This document shows positions 1 to 7,836 of a DNA stretch of 49,814 bases, one piece after another (positions within the stretch are counted from its first letter, which is position 1; each line of letters starts with the position of its first letter). The notes beneath the pieces were generated by a model, which was not told the DNA's origin, did no database searches, and saw only the letters and a program-made list of their open reading frames with translations. The translations under genes and the position numbers were made by a program. This DNA comes from Fimenecus sp051881335 (GTDB taxonomy: Bacteria > Bacillota > Clostridia > Oscillospirales > Acutalibacteraceae): the NCBI GenBank assembly GCA_051881335.1, contig JBJEPR010000153.1:1-49814 (forward strand). The letters are read 5' to 3'.

Positions 1-362
1 ACAACGATAGAACCTTTTTGAAGGTTGCGCCCTACAATTTGCGATGCACCCTCCACAGGGCTCAAATCGGGCGTATGGTCATCATTTACCGGCGTGGGCA
101 CAGCGACAATGTGGAATTTCGCCTCTTTCAGTTTGCTTTCATCGGCGGTAAAATCCACCGTACAAGCCTTAATTGCCTCGTTGCCCACCTCGTTTGTGGG
201 GTCAATGCCGTTTTTGTAAAGTTCAATTTTTTTGGCGTTCAGGTCAAAACCAACCACCTGCACCTTTTTGGAAAAAGCAACAGCAATCGGCATGCCCACA
301 TAGCCGAGTCCCACCAAGGAAATTTTTTCTTCACCGTTTACGATTTTTTCATACAAGGACAT
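1..362 (-). CDS. Nucleotide-sugar dehydrogenase, N-terminal part (cut by window edge)
   Basis: Only the first ~120 residues are inside the window. They hold a Rossmann dinucleotide-binding motif (VGLGYVG, residues 17-23), a following acidic residue (FDLN) suited to NAD binding, and the VAVPTPV segment typical of UDP-glucose/UDP-N-acetylmannosamine 6-dehydrogenases of the WecC/TviB/WbpA kind. These enzymes oxidise C6 of a UDP-sugar twice to give a uronic acid for surface polysaccharide. The start has a good Shine-Dalgarno (AAAGGAG) lying inside the end of the upstream glycosyltransferase gene, so the two are in one operon and overlap by 14 bases. The exact substrate cannot be told from this part. 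Confidence 0.85.
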   Translation of the reverse strand, partial: MSLYEKIVNGEEKISLVGLGYVGMPIAVAFSKKVQVVGFDLNAKKIELYKNGIDPTNEVGNEAIKACTVDFTADESKLKEAKFHIVAVPTPVNDDHTPDLSPVEGASQIVGRNLQKGSIV

Positions 363-1476
363 TTTCTTTCGCTCCTTTTATGTTTAGATAGTGACACATA
401 TCTTTATTGACCTTGTAAACATCAAATTTTTGCCTGCAATATGCGGCGCTTTTTGCGCCCATTTCGGAGACCCATTGCGGATTCTCAATAAAGGCAATCA
501 TTTTTTCCGCGAGTGCGTCCGCATCTTTAACAGGCACCAAAAAGCCTGTTTCCCCATCCAGCACTGTTTCGCGGCAACCGGGAGCGTCTGTTGTAATGAT
601 TGCGCGCCCCATAGACATCGCCTCAAGCACCGTTCTCGGCGTTCCCTCACGGTAAGAGGGAAGCACATATACGGAACACTGTCTGTAATAATCAGCAACG
701 GTATCGGTCTCGCCGAAATGTTCTATAATCCCGCGGTCAATATACCCTTGCAAATCCGCTTCGGACAAAGAATCCTGTATACCCTCACACGCACCTAACA
801 ACATACAGCGCACCTCGGGGTACTTTGTTTTCACCATTTCGCAGGCTTTTAAATATTCGCGAATCCCTTTGGAGTACATCACCCGCGACAGCATAAAGAA
901 AGTCATCTGTTCAGGATATGGCGCAACAGAGAATCTATCGGTATTCACGCCTGAACCATTTACCACACGACATTTTTCTTCGCTTACCAAATGTTCTTTA
1001 ACAAACTGCTCTTTGTCATCATTATTTTGAAAAATTGCCACATCGGCACAACGAAATGCTTTTTTATATAGAAGCGACATAACGGTTTTAATCAACTTTG
1101 CTTTTTTGGTTTGCGCCGTAAACGCATAGCCTACGCCCGTTACCATAGCGGTTATATGCGGTACGCCTGCTTTTTTGGCGGCAATCGAACCGTATATAAC
1201 CGGCTTAGAGGTGTACCCGAGTACTATATCCGGTTTTTCCTTTTGAAACAAAGTATACAGCGCCTTTTGATACTCTAAATCCTTTATAGGATTCACACCG
1301 TTTTTATTCATCGGAATTTCCACAAATTTTGCACCGAGCGCTTCGATTTTTTCCACATTATCGCGATTTGGCCCTGTTACCAACACTTCATAGCCGCTCG
1401 CACGGATTTTTTGAATCAAGTCCCCTCGAAAATTGTAGGCGGTTCGATTTTTCGGAGAAATTAAAATAAACTTCAT
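349..1476 (-). CDS. Glycosyltransferase, GT4 family (GT-B fold)
   Basis: 375 residues, a full-length retaining GT4 enzyme. The N-terminal half begins with MKFILIS and a Rossmann-like region; the C-terminal half has a phosphate-binding stretch (SRVMYSKG, about 197-204) and the EX7E motif with E277 and E285 (YREGTPRTVLEA) that contacts the nucleotide-sugar donor. The profile resembles the PglA/WbpJ/CapM class, which adds a HexNAc or related sugar to a lipid-linked acceptor on the cytoplasmic face. Its start overlaps the stop of the dehydrogenase upstream by four bases (1473-1476), so translation is coupled. It probably adds the second sugar after the phosphoglycosyl transferase at 3448-4098; donor and acceptor are unknown. 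Confidence 0.9.
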   Translation of the reverse strand: MKFILISPKNRTAYNFRGDLIQKIRASGYEVLVTGPNRDNVEKIEALGAKFVEIPMNKNGVNPIKDLEYQKALYTLFQKEKPDIVLGYTSKPVIYGSIAAKKAGVPHITAMVTGVGYAFTAQTKKAKLIKTVMSLLYKKAFRCADVAIFQNNDDKEQFVKEHLVSEEKCRVVNGSGVNTDRFSVAPYPEQMTFFMLSRVMYSKGIREYLKACEMVKTKYPEVRCMLLGACEGIQDSLSEADLQGYIDRGIIEHFGETDTVADYYRQCSVYVLPSYREGTPRTVLEAMSMGRAIITTDAPGCRETVLDGETGFLVPVKDADALAEKMIAFIENPQWVSEMGAKSAAYCRQKFDVYKVNKDMCHYLNIKGAKENVLV

Positions 1477-2393
1477 CTGTCGCTCCGTTTCTTGACATAG
1501 GCTTCTAAATTTTTATAAATTACATCAAAAAGCCGTTCATTGTTTTGAGGCGATACGAAAGAATTATGCGGTGTTAAAATCACATTTTCCATTCCCCACA
1601 GCGGACTTTCTTTCGGCAACGGTTCGGTTTCAAATACATCCAAAACCGCGCCGCCCAAAGTACCGTTTTTCAAGGCTTCAATCAAGTCCTTTTCATAAAC
1701 AACCGCCCCACGCGCAATATTAACCAATATCGCGCCGCGCTTGCATTTTGAAAACAGCGTTCTGCAAAACATACCGCGGGTTTCTTTGGTCAGCGGAAGC
1801 GTTAGGACAATTACATCGGCGATTTCCAGCGCTGATGGCAGTGCATCCATCGAATAATATGCATCATAACATACCTCGGCAGGGCGGCAAATATCCGCCG
1901 CTACCACCCGTGTGCCGAACGCTTTAAAACGCTTGGCGCATTCCGTACCGGCCGAGCCGCAACCGACAACCAAGACCGTGTCGCCTGAAAGTTCACGCAC
2001 GGTTCTGTCCTTTTCCCAAAGGGCATTCGCTTGTCTGTCTAAAAAGGCTGCGATGTGCTTATAAAGCGACAGCACTCCGCAAAGTGCCCATTCCGCCATC
2101 GGCACGCTGTAAACGCCGCGGGCGTTGCATATTTGAATGCCTTGCGCGTTTATGTAATCCAGCGGCATACGATCCAGCCCAACGCTCGTCGTTTGAATAA
2201 AGCGCAAACTTTGAAAACGCGTAATATCATTCTGCAAGAACAGCCCGTTACACACCACTGCATCGAAACGGGAAACATCCATAGACAGTTCATCGCGCTC
2301 GTCCTGCACGAAGGTGATGTCTGCACCGAGCGCGCGCAATGCTTCGAGTTGCGCTTGCGAATAGGTAAACGCGCCTGTTAAAAGCAAGTTCAT
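1473..2393 (-). CDS. D-isomer-specific 2-hydroxyacid dehydrogenase
   Basis: 306 residues with the NAD-binding motif GCGSAG (144-149) and the catalytic trio of the family: R228 (NIARGA), E257 (FETEP) and H276 (TPHNS). Such enzymes reversibly reduce 2-oxo acids to D-2-hydroxy acids with NAD(P)H. The longest ORF starts further upstream, but the ATG at 2393 has a strong Shine-Dalgarno (GGAAGAGGAGGG) and gives the normal family N-terminus. It sits between sugar-transfer genes in a polysaccharide operon, next to an HpcH/HpaI-type aldolase that could make its 2-oxo acid substrate. This pairing is an inference; a phosphoglycerate or other 2-oxo acid substrate is also possible. The 221 bases upstream (2394-2614) show no convincing gene. 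Confidence 0.88.
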   Translation of the reverse strand: MNLLLTGAFTYSQAQLEALRALGADITFVQDERDELSMDVSRFDAVVCNGLFLQNDITRFQSLRFIQTTSVGLDRMPLDYINAQGIQICNARGVYSVPMAEWALCGVLSLYKHIAAFLDRQANALWEKDRTVRELSGDTVLVVGCGSAGTECAKRFKAFGTRVVAADICRPAEVCYDAYYSMDALPSALEIADVIVLTLPLTKETRGMFCRTLFSKCKRGAILVNIARGAVVYEKDLIEALKNGTLGGAVLDVFETEPLPKESPLWGMENVILTPHNSFVSPQNNERLFDVIYKNLEAYVKKRSDR

Positions 2394-2614
2394 ACAATCA
2401 CCCTCCTCTTCCTGTTTCTTTGTGAAATACAGTTGATGCGTAAATCTATAACCAAATAAAAAACCCACACATACAGTTGAATAGACTCTGTCAAAACAGA
2501 CCAATTCAGCAGGAAAGCCATAACACAACGCCTGGAAATACGGATTCAGATAACCTGCAAAAATTGGTACGAATCAAGTGACAAGGCTATGCAGAACCGT
2601 AATGTGAAAACATA

Positions 2615-3463
2615 TCATTCAATGGTCTCCGCTTTTTTGACGATGTCTTGCACATATGCACATAGCCTTTCGTGATTTGCGCGGAACATATCCGAATTCC
2701 ATCCGCATAAAGTGCTCTCAAACGCCCGAATACCCGCAACGCCGGTTTGCATTTTCTCCCGAATTGCAGAAACATCCTTTTCTTTGCTCAGGTTACAAAA
2801 AGAGCGAGACAAAATAACTCTGTCAGACCCCAAACGGTAATGCTCACCTAGAATGTATTCTGCAGGCAGAGTTCCTGTGCCGACACGAGCAACCCCTCCG
2901 AAGCCGTAACTGATACCCGCTTGCCGAATTTTATCGCAAAGTCTATCGACCGTACCGTCCGCGAGCAGTTCAAACATAAATTTCATATGATACCCGAGAT
3001 GCAGGTCATTCAACCCGATATGAATTTCATCTATGCCGCCGACAGCAAGGATTTGGTCTAAATTTTCCACAGCCTGCGGCGTTTCCAAAAGCAGGCTGAC
3101 CCGTGCCCGTCCGTTGACACTGTGAACAAAACGCCGCACCTCCTGTGCGGATTTAAAAAAGGGCAACATCAAAATATCCGCGCCGCTGTTTACTGCTCTG
3201 TCCACTTCGGATTCGGTGGAATCATACCGGGCTGTTCGGTCATGAATCGGATTACAACGCACCAAAAGTTTGGTTTCGTGCAGTACGCCGCGAAGCCGCC
3301 GCACATCCTCAGTTGTATGGTGCAACTGCACAGTATTCATTCCGCCCTGCCGCTCCTGCTTGCCGATATATTCCATATCCAAAAAAATTCGATCAATCCC
3401 CGACGCCTGTGCAATTTCCGCAATCTCCGTGCGGTTGGTAATATACATCAATTCAAGCGGCAT
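2615..3463 (-). CDS. HpcH/HpaI aldolase/citrate lyase family protein
   Basis: 282 residues. The (beta/alpha)8 pyruvate-dependent class II aldolase pattern is visible: FLDMEY near residue 30, an Arg in LLVRCN (R69) suited to bind pyruvate carboxylate, and the metal ligands E127 (LLLETPQ) and D153 (GLNDLHL). Enzymes of this family add or release pyruvate (or an acyl group) at an aldehyde to give 4-hydroxy-2-oxo acids. The reading frame overlaps the end of the sugar transferase upstream by 16 bases, so it belongs to the polysaccharide operon. Its physiological aldehyde is unknown; a catabolic role seems unlikely in this context. Confidence 0.82.
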   Translation of the reverse strand: MPLELMYITNRTEIAEIAQASGIDRIFLDMEYIGKQERQGGMNTVQLHHTTEDVRRLRGVLHETKLLVRCNPIHDRTARYDSTESEVDRAVNSGADILMLPFFKSAQEVRRFVHSVNGRARVSLLLETPQAVENLDQILAVGGIDEIHIGLNDLHLGYHMKFMFELLADGTVDRLCDKIRQAGISYGFGGVARVGTGTLPAEYILGEHYRLGSDRVILSRSFCNLSKEKDVSAIREKMQTGVAGIRAFESTLCGWNSDMFRANHERLCAYVQDIVKKAETIE

Positions 3464-4098
3464 TCGTGTACACTTTCCTTTTCAGATTCTGTTTTTTGAA
3501 CGGTCGCACCCACATTTTCATTGTCAGCATTGGTAAATACTTTAAAGATCGTCAGAAAAAGAATTTTGATGTCCAGTAAAAAGGACATATTGTCCACATA
3601 CCAAACATTCAATTCAATACGATGATGCCACTCGACATCCTTTCGGCCGTTGACCTGTGCCCAACCCGTAATACCGGGGCGCACCTCGAACATCCGAAGC
3701 TGTTCTTCCGTATATTCCTCGTAGGGCCACGGGTGATATGTAAGCGGCGGGCGCGGACCGATAAAACTCATTTCACCTTTTAAAATATTCACCAGTTGCG
3801 GCAGTTCATCAATACTCGTCGCGCGCAACAGCTTTCCGACTTTTGTCACGCGGGCATCGCCCTTGCCCGAATACACGCCGCTACCCGTCTGCTCTGCACC
3901 GACACACATAGAACGGAATTTATATATCTCAAACACCTTGCCGTTCTTGCCGATACGCGCCTGTTTAAAAATCACCGGTCCTGCGGATGTCAAACGCACC
4001 AAGAGCGCTACAATCAGTAACAACGGTGAAAAAATGATCAATGCAAGCGAGGCTGCAAGAATATCAAAAAATCGTTTGAAATATGTGTACAACACCAT
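3448..4098 (-). CDS. Undecaprenyl-phosphate sugar phosphotransferase (bacterial sugar transferase)
   Basis: 216 residues, the short monotopic type. A single hydrophobic membrane hairpin (about 12-35) is followed by the family blocks KFRSM (60-64), DELPQ (97-101), GPRP (114-117) and RPGITGWAQVNGR (140-152). These enzymes move a sugar-1-phosphate from a UDP-sugar to undecaprenyl phosphate and start synthesis of capsule or O-glycan repeat units. It is the first gene after a strong promoter at 4141-4169. An alternative start six codons upstream (4116) lacks a Shine-Dalgarno; the ATG at 4098 follows AAAGGGGG closely, so the start is only moderately sure. The sugar is not predictable. Confidence 0.92.
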   Translation of the reverse strand: MVLYTYFKRFFDILAASLALIIFSPLLLIVALLVRLTSAGPVIFKQARIGKNGKVFEIYKFRSMCVGAEQTGSGVYSGKGDARVTKVGKLLRATSIDELPQLVNILKGEMSFIGPRPPLTYHPWPYEEYTEEQLRMFEVRPGITGWAQVNGRKDVEWHHRIELNVWYVDNMSFLLDIKILFLTIFKVFTNADNENVGATVQKTESEKESVHECRLN

Positions 4099-4140
4099 AG
4101 CCCCCTTTATATACACTTACACATATATACATACATCTAA

Positions 4141-4169
4141 AGTATACTTCTTTTCAAGTGCAAAGTCAA
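4141..4169 (-). promoter_or_regulatory. Sigma-A promoter of the polysaccharide operon
   Basis: On the minus strand a -35 TTGACT (4169-4164) and a -10 TATACT (4146-4141) are separated by exactly 17 bases, about 43 bases before the sugar transferase start. Seen directly; activity is inferred. Confidence 0.75.
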
Positions 4170-4237
4170 TATAAACGCTCGTGAAGACTGCCAAATCCCG
4201 TTGGAAAATTTTTAACATTCTGCATAAAATTTATAAA

Positions 4238-4270
4238 AGCGCCCGAGAGTCTTTATAACTCCCGAGCGCT
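4238..4270 (-). terminator. Intrinsic terminator after the phage-like cassette
   Basis: A 13-base-pair stem with wobble pairs (arms AGCGCTCGGGAGT and ACTCTCGGGCGCT, 7-base loop), followed on the minus strand by TTTTATAAATTTT. It lies directly behind the holin stop and ends the cassette before the polysaccharide promoter. Confidence 0.75.
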
Positions 4271-4278
4271 CCTGTTTT

Positions 4279-4527
4279 TCACTCTTTTTTGAGCTGTTTG
4301 ACAATTTGATTGCCGTAAACCGCTGCACCGGTCACCAACACACCCTGCACAACCGAATCTGCCGAAAATCCCGACAGAGCAACCGCACCGAGCATTCCAA
4401 ATACAAGCAAAATCAGCGGAATGAACTTATCGGGGATTTTCTCTGTGTTTTTGAGAATCATTCCGAGAATGTTGAGTACAGGAATCAAAATCAATGCCCG
4501 ATCGACGATATATGCTAAAATATCCAT
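4279..4527 (-). CDS. Phage holin
   Basis: 82 residues with an N-terminal hydrophobic segment (IPVLNILGMIL), a KIPDKFIPL turn, a second hydrophobic stretch (LILLVFGMLGAVALSG), an amphipathic third one, and a short charged Lys-rich tail. This matches the clostridial phage holin family I recall as Phage_holin_5_2 (PF16079). Holins oligomerise in the membrane to let endolysin out or to depolarise the cell. It is the last gene of the cassette, just downstream of the XhlA-like gene and the GH25 endolysin. All reading frames of the cassette are intact. Confidence 0.8.
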   Translation of the reverse strand: MDILAYIVDRALILIPVLNILGMILKNTEKIPDKFIPLILLVFGMLGAVALSGFSADSVVQGVLVTGAAVYGNQIVKQLKKE

Positions 4528-4531
4528 TACA

Positions 4532-4807
4532 TCAGCCTCCTGAACCGAAAATCAAAAACAGCGCCGTTCCAAAGCCTGTACCGAGCGCCGCAAGCACTGA
4601 AAAAATCAACTTATCCCAAAGCTTCACGGGGCGCGTACCGACCGCCTTGATGCTTTCTTTGAGTTCTCCCAAGGTGACCAACATATTGTCAAGCTTCGTG
4701 TTCATTTCGGCGTTTGTAACCGCGAAGCCGTTCACCTTAGAATATAAATGCTTCACATCTGCTTCCAGTGTTGCAATTCTGTGTTCATACAAATCCTTTT
4801 CGGGCAA
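4532..4807 (-). CDS. XhlA-like coiled-coil membrane protein (phage lysis helper)
   Basis: 91 residues. Roughly the first 60 form a heptad-rich coiled coil (IATLEADVKHLYSKVNGF and onward), followed by one transmembrane helix near the C-terminus (FSVLAALGTGFGTALFLIFG). This architecture is that of XhlA/haemolysin-type proteins that accompany holin and endolysin genes in PBSX-like prophages. It lies 4 bases upstream of the holin gene start and 6 bases after the endolysin stop. Family assignment rests on architecture and neighbours rather than on a strong sequence motif. Confidence 0.65.
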   Translation of the reverse strand: MPEKDLYEHRIATLEADVKHLYSKVNGFAVTNAEMNTKLDNMLVTLGELKESIKAVGTRPVKLWDKLIFSVLAALGTGFGTALFLIFGSGG

Positions 4808-4813
4808 CTTCCG

Positions 4814-5695
4814 TCACCTCAAATCGGTTTTATTGACATAACCGGTAACATTTTCCGCCATCGGCGTTTTGCCCGCGCGCGCAGGTGAAGAGGTAATGCG
4901 GTATCTGCCGTTTATCTCCTTGCCGTCATAGATATAAAATGTCCCTGATTTGTGTGCGGCAGGCTTCTTTGCTGTTGCCGACACATACAGCGGTGTGTTA
5001 TGCAGGGTAACCATCATTTGGGCAGGGAACTGTGCGGTAGGCGCAGAAGGGCTGTTCGGTTGACTTGCTTTTTTGTACCCATTTAAGCCGTTTTTCGCCA
5101 TAATGCTCGGGTAATTTTTATAGGCGTAGTCCAAATCCACTTTGCCTTTAATACCGTCTACCGTGCCGTTAGAAGTATACTGCCACAACCCATAGACGCG
5201 GCTGAAATTCGTCTGTGTAGTCCAATGCGCCAACCAAATATCATATTTTCGAAAGATATCGTCGCACAGTTTGGAATTGAGCCATGAAAGGTTCATATAC
5301 AAGCAAACATAATAGCCCGCCTTTTCCAGTTCCGAGCAAAACGCATCTGCAATATTGCTGATTTCCTCTTTAGAAAGCGTTGCTTGACACGCATCCTCTA
5401 TATCATAGCAAATCGGAAAATCAAAGACCTTGCCTTTCAAAAGGGACAGGCAATAGGCGGCTTCTTGCTTTGCCTCCTCTGCCGTTTTTGCATAACTGTA
5501 ATGATAGGCACCGACATAAAGTCCTGCCGCTTTGGCATTTTGATAGTTCGTTTCAAAGGTTGCATCCGCCTGATTGGGATAGCGGCCGTAACCGTCGCGC
5601 AAAATCGCAAATTGCACACCTGCCGCTTTGACCTTCTTCCAATCGATTTCTCCCTGCCATTTAGACACATCAATGCCGTTAAACATTTTTTCCAT
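4814..5695 (-). CDS. Endolysin, glycoside hydrolase family 25 (lysozyme)
   Basis: 293 residues. The N-terminal ~200 residues are a GH25 muramidase: GIDVSKWQGEIDW with catalytic-site D9, and the DIE pair D98/E100 (FPICYDIED) that carries out hydrolysis, then WQYTSNG and DLDYAY at the end of the barrel. Such enzymes cut the MurNAc-GlcNAc bond of peptidoglycan. The last ~90 residues (after a Pro/Ser-rich linker) look like a cell-wall-binding domain of the SH3-like kind. There is no signal peptide, as expected for a holin-dependent endolysin. The ATG at 5695 is preferred over one two codons upstream because its spacing to AGGAGG is normal. Confidence 0.92.
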   Translation of the reverse strand: MEKMFNGIDVSKWQGEIDWKKVKAAGVQFAILRDGYGRYPNQADATFETNYQNAKAAGLYVGAYHYSYAKTAEEAKQEAAYCLSLLKGKVFDFPICYDIEDACQATLSKEEISNIADAFCSELEKAGYYVCLYMNLSWLNSKLCDDIFRKYDIWLAHWTTQTNFSRVYGLWQYTSNGTVDGIKGKVDLDYAYKNYPSIMAKNGLNGYKKASQPNSPSAPTAQFPAQMMVTLHNTPLYVSATAKKPAAHKSGTFYIYDGKEINGRYRITSSPARAGKTPMAENVTGYVNKTDLR

Positions 5696-5709
5696 AATCA
5701 TTCCTCCTG

Positions 5710-7329
5710 TTAAATATTATTCTCTAAGCGTGCAATCCTTGACTCGAAATCGTTGGCAACTGCCGAAATATCGGCAGAAAAGCGGATATCGGCGCAAAGC
5801 TCTTTCGGAGAAATACAAATGTCTTTATCGGTTTTCGGTAAAGTGACCGCCGCCGTTTCGCGTGCTTCCGTCCGTTCCACCGTAGCATACAGGATTTCCG
5901 GCATTTCTGCCTCTAACCACGCGGCAAAATCCGCCGGCGCCGTTTCGGAAATTATATAAATGCTTTCGTCGAGTGAGCCCAGCCAAATCCCCTCGGTTTG
6001 GCCTGTTTCCTTCACATATGCCGTATATGCCGCGCTATCCTTAGCATCTACCGCCATAGTCGGCAGCACCGTGCAATGCCCCTCTGCACAACCGTACAGC
6101 CGTCGCGGACTGTCTTCAGGCAGAGTTAACTTGTACCGATATGCCGTTTGCGTTAGGGTAACCGTCGAATCGGCATCCAACTGTGCTGAGGTCAGAATTG
6201 CTTTTGCCGTTCTGCGTGTCAAAGTTCCGCTGATAAAATCAAAACTGTCCCCGATTTCTGCGCTGACGGCGCAAAGCGGTTCGGTAAAATCTTGCTTTAA
6301 AATCACAGAATTTTCCTGCTCCATAATCGTAAGACCATTCCACTCATTATCCAGAACTTTCTGATACTCATCTTGTGAGCGATATATATATGTTGCGTTC
6401 AGTGTGCATTTACTGTCTGTATGGGCAGTAAATGGAAAATATGTGAAATTTGATGTTTCCAGCGTGTTGTGACAAAACCAAGTCCTTACAGTGTCCACCA
6501 GTATATAAGCGTACATACCTTGCGTCAGCCCGCCCCGCAGTTTTGCCAAAACATAGGGCGTATCGCGTTTTACATTGAGCGGGATTTCCGCATAGTTTCC
6601 TACGGTAGCCTTAAAGTTTTTATAAAGCGAACTGTCCAATATGTCGGCGATAATGTTTTTTCCGATTGCCACCTGTACCGCGTCAATCCCGTCAAAGGTC
6701 GCTTTGGTGGGTCGGACGGTCAGTTCGGTAACGGTGGCGTTGCCCGTTGCGGCGTGCAGCTGCTGTGTTCCGTACACAGTCATATGCTTTTGCAAAGGCA
6801 AGCCGTAAAACACGCGGTCCACTTGCTGTGCAATTTCGGTTTTATCTGCATCTGTCAAAATGTAGGTATCACCTTTATCCCCTTTTTCACCTTTAAAGGT
6901 ATTTTGTCGAATTGCCTCTAAAAGTTGGTTGACGGAAAACGCGTGATTTTCATCAATCAAACGGTCGGTATTTTCCAAAGCAGAAAAATACAGCCGCACG
7001 GTTTTCGCTTTAATTACCTGTTCGGTTTTACCGTTTTTGGCAATCTGTACGATATTGAACACGCAAAGTGCGGTCATTTGCGAAGTTACTTCTACGGGTA
7101 AATCCACCGTGATTTGATTTTGCGCGTCGGGCGTTAAGTATTCCGTGCGCGCCGTGCCCGAAACGGTAACAAATTCCACATAATATCGGTATTCGGGCAA
7201 AACGAGGCTTTCTTCGAGTGTAAATACAAGCGCCGTGGCATTATGCTCATACATTTTGCCCGCTGAGAGAGTATCCTCAGCCGTTTCAGGCGCGGCAGAC
7301 ACCGCAATTTGTAAAATATTTTGTTTCAT
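5710..7329 (-). CDS. Phage baseplate/tail-fibre-like protein (BppU-type N-terminus)
   Basis: 539 residues. The first ~130 residues (beta-rich, TALVFTLEES, LYFSALENTDRLIDENHAFSVNQLLEAI) resemble the N-terminal domain of phage BppU-type baseplate upper proteins. A short collagen-like GEKGDKGD at about 145-152 and LTDADKTEIAQQV, common in Gram-positive phage tail proteins, follow. The rest is beta-rich, Thr-rich and not recognised; the C-terminus ends in a possible coiled coil (SRIARLENNI). It has no signal peptide. The start codon overlaps the stop of the sigma-like gene (ATGA). It is the only virion-structure-like gene in the cassette, so whether it builds any particle is unclear. Confidence 0.72.
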   Translation of the reverse strand: MKQNILQIAVSAAPETAEDTLSAGKMYEHNATALVFTLEESLVLPEYRYYVEFVTVSGTARTEYLTPDAQNQITVDLPVEVTSQMTALCVFNIVQIAKNGKTEQVIKAKTVRLYFSALENTDRLIDENHAFSVNQLLEAIRQNTFKGEKGDKGDTYILTDADKTEIAQQVDRVFYGLPLQKHMTVYGTQQLHAATGNATVTELTVRPTKATFDGIDAVQVAIGKNIIADILDSSLYKNFKATVGNYAEIPLNVKRDTPYVLAKLRGGLTQGMYAYILVDTVRTWFCHNTLETSNFTYFPFTAHTDSKCTLNATYIYRSQDEYQKVLDNEWNGLTIMEQENSVILKQDFTEPLCAVSAEIGDSFDFISGTLTRRTAKAILTSAQLDADSTVTLTQTAYRYKLTLPEDSPRRLYGCAEGHCTVLPTMAVDAKDSAAYTAYVKETGQTEGIWLGSLDESIYIISETAPADFAAWLEAEMPEILYATVERTEARETAAVTLPKTDKDICISPKELCADIRFSADISAVANDFESRIARLENNI

Positions 7330-7736
7330 TGCTTTCCTCCGAATTGTTGTAAGGTTTGATAAAACGGTTTTGCGGGGTTTATGAGGCTGAAATCCATTAA
7401 AAAAGGATATTGGAGAGCCGCGCGCAGTTTAGCGTCCGCTTTTTGGGACAGTGTATATACACGCTGTCTCGTGATACCGCAGGTGCGCGCCGCCTGCGAC
7501 ACGGAAACGCCCTCTATAAACAACAGTTTTGCAATGCACCGTTCTTCCTCGTTTAACTCGTTTTCGAGTGCGTGGCGTACCAGCCGCCCCAAGGTATCCG
7601 TTTTGCGTTGCACCACATATTTCGCCGCCGCGCCGTTCTTAAAATCCGCGGCAGTTAAGGGCTCAAAGCATTCCGACAAATACACGTAGTCCTCCCCCGA
7701 CAGCAAAATCGGCGTGTCGGGCATTTGCAAATTCAT
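7326..7736 (-). CDS. Sigma-70 region 4-like DNA-binding protein, first gene of the SOS-linked cassette
   Basis: 136 residues. The middle (about 70-110) has a helix-turn-helix like sigma region 4 (EEERCIAKLLFIEGVSVSQAA..CGITRQRVYTLSQKA) preceded by an Arg/Leu-rich helix. It lacks a region 2, so it is not a complete sigma factor; phage late-gene activators have this build. The ATG at 7736 has a good Shine-Dalgarno (AAAGGAGA); a longer frame would start inside the upstream hairpin. As first gene behind a LexA-box promoter it may drive expression of further genes, but its targets are unknown. I do not recognise a named family. Confidence 0.7.
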   Translation of the reverse strand: MNLQMPDTPILLSGEDYVYLSECFEPLTAADFKNGAAAKYVVQRKTDTLGRLVRHALENELNEEERCIAKLLFIEGVSVSQAARTCGITRQRVYTLSQKADAKLRAALQYPFLMDFSLINPAKPFYQTLQQFGGKQ

Positions 7737-7765
7737 AGCATTCTCCTTTCGTTTGTAAAAGAAAA

Positions 7766-7805
7766 CAACACCTATGTGCAGACTTAACATCTGCAATAGG
7801 TGTTG
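7766..7805 (-). terminator. Hairpin with T-rich tail in the leader of the phage-like cassette
   Basis: Arms CAACACCTAT(T)GCAGA and TCTGCACATAGGTGTTG pair over 16 bases with one bulge, then TTTTCTTTT follows on the minus strand. It can end clpC transcripts, but because the LexA-box promoter (7837-7864) lies between clpC and this hairpin, it is also in the cassette's own 5' leader and could attenuate it. Confidence 0.7.
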
Positions 7806-7809
7806 TAAT

Positions 7810-7823
7810 CGAACATTCGTTCG
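7810..7823 (-). promoter_or_regulatory. LexA (SOS) box
   Basis: CGAACATTCGTTCG contains the Gram-positive LexA core GAAC-N4-GTTC with perfect symmetry extended to CGAAC/GTTCG. It lies 13 bases downstream of the -10 element at 7837-7842, where bound LexA would block transcription of the phage-like cassette. Confidence 0.85.
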
Positions 7824-7836
7824 CCTTGCACTATCT

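Noticed and set aside
2394..2614. Small gene or RNA in the 221-base gap inside the polysaccharide operon.
   Set aside because: No ORF with a ribosome site and no clear structured RNA motif; a TTGACA is present but lacks a convincing -10, so nothing is annotated.
4279..7736. Complete prophage or R-type tailocin.
   Set aside because: Only one tail-like gene and the lysis genes are present; sheath, tube, tape-measure, capsid, terminase and integrase genes are missing, and no attachment-site repeats were noticed.
7795..7808. The 14-mer CAATAGGTGTTGTA occurs here and again at 47593-47606, both in regulatory regions.
   Set aside because: A repeat of this length is expected by chance in a window of this size, and the two sites have different contexts (hairpin arm; spacer of a promoter).
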